Assembly: GCA_023423275.1 (NCBI GenBank)
Contig: JAFAFW010000106.1
Span: forward strand, 1-38,264
Source of the DNA: Pseudomonadota bacterium
Lineage (GTDB): Bacteria; Pseudomonadota; Alphaproteobacteria; Rhizobiales; Hyphomicrobiaceae
Direction: 5' to 3'
DNA length: 38,264 nucleotides
Part shown: positions 16,806 through 24,889 of the stretch, one piece after another
Numbering within the stretch: the first letter of the stretch is position 1
How the letters are laid out: the number at the start of each line of letters is the position of its first letter
The notes under the pieces: generated by a model
The model's input: the letters and a program-made list of their open reading frames with translations, nothing else
What the model was told of the DNA's origin: nothing
Database searches by the model: none
Position numbers and translations under genes: made by a program

Positions 16806-18167
16806 CTAAATCTCCGTCGCCGGAGCGATCGCAAGCGGCTTCACAGGAGCTTGCGCGCGCAAATATCCGATCGCTTCGAGCGGCAATCCCGTTACCTGGG
16901 CCGTGATCTCCGCAGCCGCAAGACCGCAGAACCGGCCCTGGCATCGCCCCATGCCACAGCGTGTGAAGGCCTTGGCACGATTGATATCCCCGGGAGGCAG
17001 ATCCACTGAGAGGATCTGCCGCAACTCTCCGACGGTGATGTTTTCGCAGCGGCACAACGTGGTGTCGTCGGAGAGGCGGGGCACATCGTCGAGAGGCCAC
17101 GCAAAGGCACGGGCCAACCCGCGTTGAAAGCGGCGCAATTGTGCCAGCCGCCGGCGTATCTTGAACAGCTCAGGCCCCGACATGGCATGGCCGAGATCGT
17201 GCAACACCGCCGACGCAGCAATCGTCCCGCTGAGCTCAGCGGCATCGGCGCCGCCGATCATCGCACCATCGCCGGCCAGATAGAGCCCGGGGGCCGCACG
17301 GCCGAAGTCGTCAGTTTCGGGCAGCCATTGCCGGAACGTTGCGTTGAAGACGAGTTTCGCGCCGGCCAATTCTGCAAGTTGCGTTTCGGGCTTGAGCCCA
17401 AATCCGTAGGCGACCGCGTCACAATCGATGTGCTGCGGCGTGGTGTCGTTTTCAGAGTAGACGACCGATGAAACCGTCGCGTCTCCTTCGAATGCGAGGA
17501 GCCGCGCACCGAATTTCATCGGTACGCCGGATGATCTGAGCCGGGCCATGTAGCCGAGACCGCGCAACAGCGTCGGGATATTGGCCGCCAGATTGGGGGC
17601 GGCAAACGCTTTGTTCCGGAATGAACTGGTATCGAGAATTGCAGCGATCTCGCAGCCCATCTTCTTGTATTGCAGCGCCGCGAGATAGAGCAGCGGCGAG
17701 CTTCCGCAGAACACGACCCGGCGACCAATGAGGCAGCCCTGGTCCTTCAAAATGACCTGCGCGCCGCCGAGTGTGAAAACGCCGGGCCGTGTCCAACCTG
17801 GAACCGGGAGGATGCGATCTGTGGCGCCTGTCGCAAGGATCAGCGCATCAAACGGGACGACGCCGTTGCCGTCCGGACCCTGCGTATAAAGCTTGCCGTC
17901 GAAGACGCCCCAGGCCGTCGTCCGGCTGCGATAATCTGACAGCGGCCGAAGCCGGTTGAACGTCTCATGAAGCCGCCGGTACTTGGCGGCTTCCGAGCCG
18001 AGCAGGCTGTTCATGTCCAGTGCCAGGTCGGGTGACGGCATGCGATAGGCCTGACCTCCGGGGCGCTGGCCTTCGTCGATGATGATGGGGCGCAACCCGC
18101 GACCGACGAGGCGCTCAGCCGCGGCAATGCCGGCCGGCCCGGCGCCGACAATGACAACATCAGTCAT
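16806..18167 (-). CDS. FAD/NAD(P)-dependent oxidoreductase with BFD-like [2Fe-2S] domain, alpha subunit (HcnB/OoxA type)
   Basis: This is a flavoprotein of 453 residues. It has an N-terminal FAD motif (VVIVGAGPAGIAAAERL), a second nucleotide motif region (RRVVFCGSSPLLYLAAL, where the usual glycines are partly replaced), and a FAD-binding C-terminal GLYLAGDGAMIGGADAA. Its last hundred residues form a BFD-like iron-sulfur domain with Cys in CRCEN and CGMGRCQGRFCG. This combination is found in HcnB and OoxA, which shuttle electrons between the small 2Fe-2S protein and the DAO-fold subunit. I use the ATG at 18167, which overlaps the 2Fe-2S gene by 8 bases; the frame stays open upstream to 18248 inside that gene. 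It is followed without a gap by the beta subunit gene. Confidence 0.88.
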   Translation of the reverse strand: MTDVVIVGAGPAGIAAAERLVGRGLRPIIIDEGQRPGGQAYRMPSPDLALDMNSLLGSEAAKYRRLHETFNRLRPLSDYRSRTTAWGVFDGKLYTQGPDGNGVVPFDALILATGATDRILPVPGWTRPGVFTLGGAQVILKDQGCLIGRRVVFCGSSPLLYLAALQYKKMGCEIAAILDTSSFRNKAFAAPNLAANIPTLLRGLGYMARLRSSGVPMKFGARLLAFEGDATVSSVVYSENDTTPQHIDCDAVAYGFGLKPETQLAELAGAKLVFNATFRQWLPETDDFGRAAPGLYLAGDGAMIGGADAAELSGTIAASAVLHDLGHAMSGPELFKIRRRLAQLRRFQRGLARAFAWPLDDVPRLSDDTTLCRCENITVGELRQILSVDLPPGDINRAKAFTRCGMGRCQGRFCGLAAAEITAQVTGLPLEAIGYLRAQAPVKPLAIAPATEI

Positions 18168-18510
18168 GACGCGGGAAGGACTCCGGTGCTGTAGTGCGGA
18201 CGGCCATCCCCTCGGCGAGAGGTGTCGTGCACGCGCGGACGCGGCCACCGTCGTCGAGCCAGACCCAGCAATCCTGACAAGCGCCCATTATGCAGAACCC
18301 GGCGCGCGGCTCGCCACTGAACTCGTTCCGCCGCAGCATCGAACCATTGAGGAGAACCGCGGCGAGAACCGATTGCCCGCCCCAGCCCTGCATGGGCTGT
18401 CCGTCGACCGTGAAGCCCACGCGAGCAGATGTGCGCGGAACAGCTTCGACAAGCAGAGGGCGGCTTGCGCCACGCGATCGTTGCTTCGTAACGAGAACCT
18501 TATCCGGCAT
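18160..18510 (-). CDS. Small (2Fe-2S)-binding subunit, HcnA/OoxC type
   Basis: This is a small ferredoxin-like protein of 116 residues with a plant-type 2Fe-2S fold. The cluster motif reads CIMGACQDC (C-x4-C-x2-C), with a fourth Cys in the ACTTPL segment. An FTVDG segment near residue 33 and GQSVLAAVLLNG (about 44-55) are typical of such subunits in HcnABC and opine-oxidase-type complexes. The ATG at 18510 has a GAGGGA ribosome site about 7 bases upstream; the longer frame from 18549 is unlikely. It is the first gene of the five-gene operon. Its 3' end overlaps the alpha subunit gene by 8 bases. Confidence 0.85.
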   Translation of the reverse strand: MPDKVLVTKQRSRGASRPLLVEAVPRTSARVGFTVDGQPMQGWGGQSVLAAVLLNGSMLRRNEFSGEPRAGFCIMGACQDCWVWLDDGGRVRACTTPLAEGMAVRTTAPESFPRHD

Positions 18511-18648
18511 CGACGTTCCCTCGCCGCTTCTCGGTGAGCGTAACGGCACATTTGTGCGCAGACTAGTATCCGCCAGTGAGATATATTCGATGCAGCGATT
18601 GCTGCAGCGCCGTTCGACGATGGGTGCAAACCGATCGCGGGCGATAGT
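18511..18648 (-). promoter_or_regulatory. Leader of the HcnABC-like operon with two small dyads
   Basis: This 138-base gap follows the sensor kinase stop and should hold the operon's promoter. Two inverted repeats are visible: GCACA-tt-TGTGC (18546-18557) and TGCAGC-gatt-GCTGCA (18591-18606). The second could end the kinase transcript or be an operator. I see no sigma70 hexamer pair I would defend. Confidence 0.35.
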
Positions 18649-20346
18649 TTACGCAGGTGGATTCGCGTCCGGAGGCACCATCAGAGGATCCAGACGCCCG
18701 CTTGCGACGACGGCATCGAGCGCAATGGCCGTGCTGTAAGAGAGCCCTTCGGGAGCGAATTTGATTTCAGGCTTGCGGTCGATGTCTGTCAGCACGCTTT
18801 CGAGCAGGGAGTGGCCGAAGCCGCGCCGTTCGGGCGCCACCGCCGGCGGTCCACCGCGTTCTTCCCAATTGAAACGCAGGCGCGGGACGCTATCATCCCC
18901 GTTGCTCTTTGGCTTCTCGATGCACCACGAGATGTTGACCTGTCCGCCAGGCTGGGAGAGCGCCCCGTATTTCGACGCGTTTGTCGCCAGCTCATGGATG
19001 ACGAGGGACGTGTTCTGCGCGGCCTGTGCCGATAGCAGAATCTTCGGGCCGGACGCCTCGTAGCGGCCCGCGAAGGCCCGCATCTCATTTTTTACGACGA
19101 GGCCGATATCGGCACCGCGCCAATGCGCAGCAGCCAGCGTATCGCTGGCGTTGGCGAGAGCCTGCAGTCTGCCCATCAGGGTTTCCCGCGCATCCCGCAT
19201 GCTGCGGCCTTCGAACAGCGTCCGGCGCGCAATGGATGAGATGACCGCGAGCAGGTTATTGGTCCGGTGCTGTAACTCGCGGAGAAGAAGCTGACGACGG
19301 GACTCGCTCGATTGTCGCTCGGCCGCAGCACTTTCAAGTGCTGAGTGGATTTGCGCGAACTCCAGGGTGGAAAAGTCTTGGTTCGGCAAGGGTTCTCCCC
19401 TTCCGAGCTTGGAGGCAGCCTCGACGAGATCGTCGACGCTTGCGTGCAATCGTCTGGCAATCGATACGCCGAGGGCCAGTGCGAGCGCCAACAGAATGAC
19501 CGAGCCTACGGCGAACAACAGCCATGTATCCCGCAGAGGCGCCTCGATGACTGCTGCCGGAACAGTAACCGTGACGAGCCATCCGGACGATGATGAGCGG
19601 GCGAATCCGCGCACGACATCTGCACCGTCGATCCCATGCACCCAGCCGACACCCTGGTCCCCCTGCGACGCCCGAACGAGATAATCCGGCAGTTTGGCTC
19701 CGATATTGGTGTGATCATCGGTCGAACAGGCCAGAACGATATTCTTCCGGTCGATGATGCTCCACCGCCAGTCATCCGGACGCAACTGCTTGCTGAAGAC
19801 TCCAGCCAGGGCTGCGGGCGGGCGTATGATGCTGATGACTGCACTCACCGTACCCTGGCGGCGGATCGGAATACTGACACTCCAGCCGGCTTGGGTCGTC
19901 AAGGCATCCACGACCAGGTCGGACACCACGGGGCCATTGCTCGCGACGACGGCGTCAACGCGCTTGGGATTAGGGGTATTCGATAAGGGGGAGCCGAAGG
20001 GGACTGCGGTGTCGAGAATCTGCCAGCCACCGATGTCGTACACGACCACACGCGAGCCGCGGGGAACCAGCGTTTCACTCGCGTGGCGGTGGAGACGCGC
20101 GAGATCCATTTCGGGGCCTAGCGTGCCGCTGAGCGTCTCCAGCAAAAGCACGCTCCGGTCAATCTCACCATCGAGATCATTGACGAGTTCGCGCGCTGCG
20201 GCGTGAATCTCCATTTCGATGGCGCGATAGCGATCGACTGAATAATGGTAGATCAGCACGCCGCACAACGCCAGCACCGGCGCTGCGATCGACAGGCCAT
20301 AGAGTATGAGCCTCTGCGCGAATGATGGCGGCGATCTCGATCGCAT
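18649..20346 (-). CDS. HWE-family membrane sensor histidine kinase
   Basis: This is a membrane signal kinase of 565 residues. It has an N-terminal membrane segment (about residues 10-32), a large periplasmic region that looks like a Cache-type sensor (about 35-272), a second membrane segment (about 275-297) and a HAMP-like linker. The C-terminal HWE/HisKA_2-type kinase domain has the phospho-acceptor His near residue 360 in RELQHRTNNLLAVISS and an ATPase N-box HELATNASKYGAL near 451. This family is abundant in Alphaproteobacteria and several members act in the general stress response through PhyR. No response regulator gene adjoins it. It follows the otsA gene by 142 bases on the same strand and precedes the HcnABC-like operon by 138 bases, so a link with either is possible. 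Confidence 0.9.
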   Translation of the reverse strand: MRSRSPPSFAQRLILYGLSIAAPVLALCGVLIYHYSVDRYRAIEMEIHAAARELVNDLDGEIDRSVLLLETLSGTLGPEMDLARLHRHASETLVPRGSRVVVYDIGGWQILDTAVPFGSPLSNTPNPKRVDAVVASNGPVVSDLVVDALTTQAGWSVSIPIRRQGTVSAVISIIRPPAALAGVFSKQLRPDDWRWSIIDRKNIVLACSTDDHTNIGAKLPDYLVRASQGDQGVGWVHGIDGADVVRGFARSSSSGWLVTVTVPAAVIEAPLRDTWLLFAVGSVILLALALALGVSIARRLHASVDDLVEAASKLGRGEPLPNQDFSTLEFAQIHSALESAAAERQSSESRRQLLLRELQHRTNNLLAVISSIARRTLFEGRSMRDARETLMGRLQALANASDTLAAAHWRGADIGLVVKNEMRAFAGRYEASGPKILLSAQAAQNTSLVIHELATNASKYGALSQPGGQVNISWCIEKPKSNGDDSVPRLRFNWEERGGPPAVAPERRGFGHSLLESVLTDIDRKPEIKFAPEGLSYSTAIALDAVVASGRLDPLMVPPDANPPA

Positions 20347-20488
20347 GAGCAGTATGATCGACCGTGTGCACTGAACCGGGGCGCCACCCTCTCGCGGATA
20401 AGCGCGGATTGCAACACCGTAGCGTAATGTGCGATGCGATGAAGTGCCGTACCGGAAGGGCGTGCGCGGCCTCGGAGCAGCCGCGGTG

Positions 20489-21928
20489 TCAGTGTCTCAA
20501 GTCTGCCGGTTCGGGAGGGGTTAGCTCAGCGTCCGCATGGCTATCGCGCGAACTGGCCTGTTCGAGGGTCGAGAGGAATTTCGCGGTCCAGTCCCGGATA
20601 TCGTTGGCGCGCAGCACGGCGAGCATACGCTGATGGCGATACTTGCGCGCTTCGAGCGGCATTTCCAGCGCGAAGCGGATGGCGCTCGCCACCGCTTCGG
20701 GTTCGTGGGGATTGACGATCAAAGCTCCGTCGAGTTCGTCGGCTGCTCCGGCAAACTGGGAAAGAACGAGAACGCCAGGATCGGTCGGGTCCTGGGCCGC
20801 GACGTATTCCTTGGCCACCAGATTCATGCCGTCCCTCAAGGGAGTGACCAGTCCGACCCTCGCGATCCGGAAGAGGCCAGCCAGCGCCGACCGCGAATAA
20901 GCCCTGTTGACGTAACGGATCGGTGTCCAGGTCACCTCTCCGTGGCGCCCGTTGATTTGCCCCGCCAGGGTCGAAACCTGGCGATCGATATCCATGTATT
21001 CCTGGATTTCAGCGCGTGATTTTGGAGCAATTTGAAGAAATGTGACTCGCTCGCGCCATTCCGGATACGACGTCAGGAACCGCTCGATCGCATCCATGCG
21101 GTTGGGAAGGCCTTTGGAATAGTCGAGCCGGTCGACGCTCATCACGAGGGCGCGGCCACCGAGGCTTTCCCTGGTTTCGCGAATCAACGTCGTCGCGGCC
21201 GTCCGTCGAGCCAGTTTCTCGAACCGCTCGGTTTCGATACCGACAGGGAAAGCGCCGAGCGTGACTTTGCGATCGTTGACTTCGAGGCAATGTGGATCGG
21301 ACGTTCGAAGCGCGCCCTGGCGGACGAGATAGCGGGCGAGGTTGTCGCAATCGTTTTCCGTCTGCAGTCCGATGAGGTCGAATGCGGTGAGTGCGCCGAC
21401 GACCTCCCGGTGTTTCGGCAGAGCGGTCAGAATGTCGGGAGGCGGACAGGGAACATGCAGGAAGTAGCCGATCCGGTTCTTGTGCCCGCGTTCGCGCAAC
21501 AACTTGGCCAGCGGCATCAGATGGTAGTCATGCACCCAGACGACATCCTCCGGGCGCAGGATTTTCGATAGCCGGTCGGCGAAGTAATTGTTGACGCGCT
21601 GATAGCCCGACAGATCGGAGCGGTTGAATTCGGCAAGATCGAGCCGATAGTGCAGGATCGGCCACAGCACGCGATTGGCAAAGCCACTGTAGTACTCGTT
21701 GTAGTCATCCTGCGAGAGATCGAGAACGACATAAGTGGTGCCGCCGACCTTGCGGCTGGTCAGTTCATGTTCCGACTCCTCGGTAACCCGCCCGCTCCAG
21801 CCGAACCACATGCCGTCACGGCCGCTGAGAGCTGCCTGGACGGCGACGGCCAAGCCGCCCGCCGAGGCTTCACTGGCGCTCTCAGGCACCGCGACGCGAT
21901 TTGAGATTACGATGAGCCGAGCAACCAT
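20489..21928 (-). CDS. otsA: Trehalose-6-phosphate synthase
   Basis: OtsA joins UDP-glucose (or another NDP-glucose) and glucose-6-phosphate to make trehalose-6-phosphate in the cytosol. The GT20 protein has 479 residues, the usual length. Visible motifs are LIVISNRVAVP at the start, the YQRVNNYFADRL segment, VWVHDYHLMPL, IGYFLHVPCPPPDIL, DRLDYSKGLPNRM and LRDGMNLVAKEYVA. The ATG at 21928 has GGGAG 5 bases upstream and overlaps the end of the GH15 gene by 22 bases, so translation is probably coupled; a longer frame to 22009 is less likely. Together with otsB it supplies trehalose, the main osmolyte and desiccation protectant, under stress. Confidence 0.96.
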   Translation of the reverse strand: MVARLIVISNRVAVPESASEASAGGLAVAVQAALSGRDGMWFGWSGRVTEESEHELTSRKVGGTTYVVLDLSQDDYNEYYSGFANRVLWPILHYRLDLAEFNRSDLSGYQRVNNYFADRLSKILRPEDVVWVHDYHLMPLAKLLRERGHKNRIGYFLHVPCPPPDILTALPKHREVVGALTAFDLIGLQTENDCDNLARYLVRQGALRTSDPHCLEVNDRKVTLGAFPVGIETERFEKLARRTAATTLIRETRESLGGRALVMSVDRLDYSKGLPNRMDAIERFLTSYPEWRERVTFLQIAPKSRAEIQEYMDIDRQVSTLAGQINGRHGEVTWTPIRYVNRAYSRSALAGLFRIARVGLVTPLRDGMNLVAKEYVAAQDPTDPGVLVLSQFAGAADELDGALIVNPHEPEAVASAIRFALEMPLEARKYRHQRMLAVLRANDIRDWTAKFLSTLEQASSRDSHADAELTPPEPADLRH

Positions 21929-23700
21929 GCCTGCTCCCAATCTTTGGATACGCGTTTGGCCGTGATGATTACACCCGCCATCGAATAGGTTTGCGGCAGG
22001 TTGCCCCAAAGCCGGCCGCTTGCCGGATCAATATCCTCCGACATCAGACCATACGGATTGCGATAGCGGATCAAATCCTGGAAGTGATCGCGTGCTTCGG
22101 ACGTGCGGCCCACGGCCGCCAGCGCATCGGCGAGCCAGAAGCGGCAAATGACGAACGCGGATTCCGGTGAGCCGAAGTCGTCCTTCGCCGTGTACCGCAT
22201 GACATGACCCGATCTCATGAGTTCGCGCTCGATGACATCGCACGTCGAGACGAAGCGCGGGTCGTTGGGTGCCACGAGACCGATCTCTGCCAGCAGCAAC
22301 GCGCTGGCGTCGAGTTCCTCCGAGCCGAACGCCGCCGTAAAGGCCTTGCGTTTCGGGTGCCAGGCCTGCCGCAGGATTTCCTCGCGCAGCGCGCGCGCAC
22401 GTTCGCTCCAGGTTTCCGCATCGCCTGCCAGGCCCACAAGCGCAGCAATTTTGCTCAAGCGATCGCAGGCTACCCAGCACATGGCCGCGGAGTGTGTGTG
22501 AACGCGCCAGCGTCCGCGGAATTCCCATAGCCCGGCATCGGCTTGCAGCGCGACGCGCCACGCGAGTTCGCCCAGCTTTTCGAGTCGGCGATATAATGTG
22601 ACATCTCCCAGGCGCTCCAGGCGACGGTCGACGAACATCTGCTGCGAGGCGAGGATAATGCTGCCGTACACATCGTGCTGGTGTTGATCAGCGGCGGCAT
22701 TGCCGACACGAACCGGCCCATGCCCCTCGAAGCCTTCGAGATTGGGAGCCGTCCATTCTTCCAGCCCCTGGCCCGGAACGATGCCGTAGACCGGCCGAAG
22801 CGGTCCGTCCTTTTCGACGGCATTGGTCAGGTAATCGAGATAGGCCTCCATCGATCGGGTTTTGCCCAGATGATTGAGGGCCTGCACGACGAAATAGGCG
22901 TCCCGCAACCAGCAGAAGCGATAATCCCAGGTGCGCCCCGAGTTCGCCGATTCCGGAATAGATGTCGTATGCGCGGCGACGATCGCGCCGGTATCGTCGA
23001 ACGTACAGAGCTTGAGGGAGATGGCGGCCCGGATGACCGCTGATTGCCACTCATATGGGATCGACAGGCCACGAACCCATTCCAGCCAGTGCCGCCGCGT
23101 CTCGTGCTCGAAACGGCGGGCTGTGGCGTCGACGCCGCTCTGGAATGGTTCGTCGGGACCGAAGACCAGCGTCACCGGCCGGGTGAGCGCGAAGGTCGTT
23201 TCTTCAGCCACATAAGAAAGCGGCGCATCGGTCGTCACCCGCAACACTTCGTCGCCACCCGAAAAACGCATGTGGCTCGAACCGAGCGTGCGGGAACTCG
23301 CCGGCACGCCATAGTGAAATGTCGGACGCACGCGAATACGGATACGCGGCATTCCGGAAAGAGGCTCGATGCGACGGAAGATCTGCGGTGGATGGAAGAG
23401 CCGGTCGAACTGCGAGAAGCGCGGAGCAAAATCGGTAATGCGGACGCTGCCGCCTTCCGAATCCGTCAGCACCGTCGTCAGGATGGCGGTGTTCGTCTCG
23501 TAGCTGCTTTCGGACCGAACCTGGTCCTGCAGAACGACGTCGGTGAACCCTTTCTCTTCGCTGCCGGCAAGAATGCGGGAGAAAATGGGATTGCCGTCGA
23601 AGCGTGGAAAACACCACCAGACAATGCGCGCATTGGTGTCCACGAGCGCGGCGATGCGGCCATTGCCGATGAGAGCATAGTCGAGACCGGGCGCGCTCAC
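21907..23700 (-). CDS. Glycoside hydrolase family 15 protein (glucoamylase/trehalase-like)
   Basis: This is a cytosolic enzyme of 597 residues without a signal peptide. The N-terminal beta-sandwich is followed by an (alpha/alpha)6 barrel. The GH15 hallmarks include IPESANSGRTWDYRFCWLRDA (about residues 269-289), with the conserved WDYRFCW stretch, GHGPVRVGNAA, and the ending NPYGLMSEDIDPASGRLWGNLPQTYS. The last stretch holds the second acidic pair used for catalysis in this family. Some GH15 members in mycobacteria and archaea are trehalases, and the position between otsB and otsA favours trehalose or a related glucoside as the substrate. I take the GTG at 23700; it overlaps the otsB stop (GTGA) and has an AGGAG site. 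The frame extends upstream to 23817, in otsB. Confidence 0.9.
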   Translation of the reverse strand: MSAPGLDYALIGNGRIAALVDTNARIVWWCFPRFDGNPIFSRILAGSEEKGFTDVVLQDQVRSESSYETNTAILTTVLTDSEGGSVRITDFAPRFSQFDRLFHPPQIFRRIEPLSGMPRIRIRVRPTFHYGVPASSRTLGSSHMRFSGGDEVLRVTTDAPLSYVAEETTFALTRPVTLVFGPDEPFQSGVDATARRFEHETRRHWLEWVRGLSIPYEWQSAVIRAAISLKLCTFDDTGAIVAAHTTSIPESANSGRTWDYRFCWLRDAYFVVQALNHLGKTRSMEAYLDYLTNAVEKDGPLRPVYGIVPGQGLEEWTAPNLEGFEGHGPVRVGNAAADQHQHDVYGSIILASQQMFVDRRLERLGDVTLYRRLEKLGELAWRVALQADAGLWEFRGRWRVHTHSAAMCWVACDRLSKIAALVGLAGDAETWSERARALREEILRQAWHPKRKAFTAAFGSEELDASALLLAEIGLVAPNDPRFVSTCDVIERELMRSGHVMRYTAKDDFGSPESAFVICRFWLADALAAVGRTSEARDHFQDLIRYRNPYGLMSEDIDPASGRLWGNLPQTYSMAGVIITAKRVSKDWEQAWLLGSS

Positions 23701-24440
23701 GTCGTGTACTCCTGCTGCACGAGCCCAGCCAGCCAAGTGCGGACATCCGCGGCTGAGGGAAATGCCATGATCGCGCCGATGCGCTCCTGACCAACGGCCA
23801 ATCCCAGTCCATCCCAACGCGGCAGGATGGCGAAAGCCTGTTCGTCCGTCACGTCGTCGCCGATAAATACCGGGCGCCTCCCTTTCCAGGGTGGCAGCTC
23901 CATGAATTCCGCAACCGCCGTTCCCTTCGTATAACCGCCGTGCTTGATTTCATAGACGCATTTGCCGGGGATCAAGGTCAGTCCCTCGTCCGAGCCGGCG
24001 TTTAAAGCCTTCATGACGACATCGCGGACGCGTTCCACGGCGTCCGGCGCCTGGCGATAGTGAACGGCGATGGCAACCCCCTTATCTTCAATGAGAACCC
24101 CTGGAATGTCGTTGAGCGGCGCCAGGAGCCAGCGAACGGCGGGCGATATGATCGGCGTGGGATGCAGCGTGATGCTGTCCGAGGCCTGAAGGCGGATTTC
24201 CGCGCCGTGCACTCCGGCCGCCGGCAGCACCAGCGGGGCCAGCAGTGTGTCGATGGCTCGGATCGGCCGGCCGGATACGACGGCAAGAGCACCCCCGAGC
24301 CGGCGATAGAGTGTCCCGATCGTGGCAATCAGCTCCTTCGGCGCGCGCACGTCATCCGGACGCAACGCGATATCGATCAACGTGCCGTCCAGATCGAGGA
24401 ACAAGGCATCCTGAGCGCAGTCAAAATTTATGACGTTCAT
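23697..24440 (-). CDS. otsB: Trehalose-6-phosphate phosphatase
   Basis: OtsB removes the phosphate from trehalose-6-phosphate to give trehalose. It is a HAD-family protein of 247 residues. The nucleophile motif is LFLDLDGTLIDIA (about residues 13-25), motif II is VVSGRPI (about 54-60), and motif IV is FIGDDVTDE (about 192-200). The GKCVYEIKHGGYTKGTAV segment carries the conserved Lys of motif III. It is the first gene of the operon otsB-GH15-otsA and its stop overlaps the next start by 4 bases. The ribosome site before the ATG (AAAGTTTCCT) is weak. An EcfG-type promoter lies 71 bases upstream. Confidence 0.95.
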   Translation of the reverse strand: MNVINFDCAQDALFLDLDGTLIDIALRPDDVRAPKELIATIGTLYRRLGGALAVVSGRPIRAIDTLLAPLVLPAAGVHGAEIRLQASDSITLHPTPIISPAVRWLLAPLNDIPGVLIEDKGVAIAVHYRQAPDAVERVRDVVMKALNAGSDEGLTLIPGKCVYEIKHGGYTKGTAVAEFMELPPWKGRRPVFIGDDVTDEQAFAILPRWDGLGLAVGQERIGAIMAFPSAADVRTWLAGLVQQEYTT

Positions 24441-24889
24441 AGGAAACTTTTATGCGGGCCCATGGAGCGTGTGTGGACCCGTTGTGCACGGGCACTCTCC
24501 TAATCAACGGAACGCAAGGGCCGGGTTTCGGTTCCGCCTGGCTGCCAGTCCGGTAGCGCAAGCGCACGGTTAACCTAACGCTACATCCAAATCTGGCTGG
24601 AATAGGGCCACTTTTTCGCCACAGAGCAGGCCGCCGATTGTGTGTCTCTTCGTTAGGGCGATTGACGACGGCAGGCGAAATGCGTATTCGAGCGCATATG
24701 ATCAGCAAACGATACATCGCCGTATGGACGCGAGCCCCGAGGCTCAGCCGCGGCTTGTTGCTGATCGATTCCCTTCTAGACTGAATCGAGAGCCCACGAA
24801 GCCGCCGGACAGAGTTCGGAGGGCATCGTGTGTGTTTCGCCTTTTTCCTTTCTCTTCCGGTCGCATGGGCTCCCTCCGTGGAGATGACC
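24441..24889. other. Intergenic region between otsB and the PaiB-like gene
   Basis: The 449-base gap between divergent genes holds the EcfG-type promoter described separately. It also holds a short hairpin in the otsB leader (CCCGT 24478-24482 pairing with ACGGG 24488-24492). Frames across it (on the minus strand to 24969, and an upstream extension of the PaiB-like frame from 24830) lack ribosome sites and family resemblance, and I do not call them. I see no clear sigma70 promoter for the + strand gene. Confidence 0.5.
24511..24535 (-). promoter_or_regulatory. EcfG-type (general stress sigma factor) promoter of the trehalose operon
   Basis: Read on the minus strand the site is GGAAC (24535-24531), a 16-base spacer, then CGTT (24514-24511). 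This is a perfect match to the consensus of the alphaproteobacterial general stress sigma factor EcfG/RpoE2 (GGAAC, 16-17 bases, CGTT). Transcription would begin near 24503, leaving a leader of about 60 bases before otsB at 24440. Trehalose synthesis genes are known targets of this regulon in rhizobia, which fits well. Confidence 0.8.
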
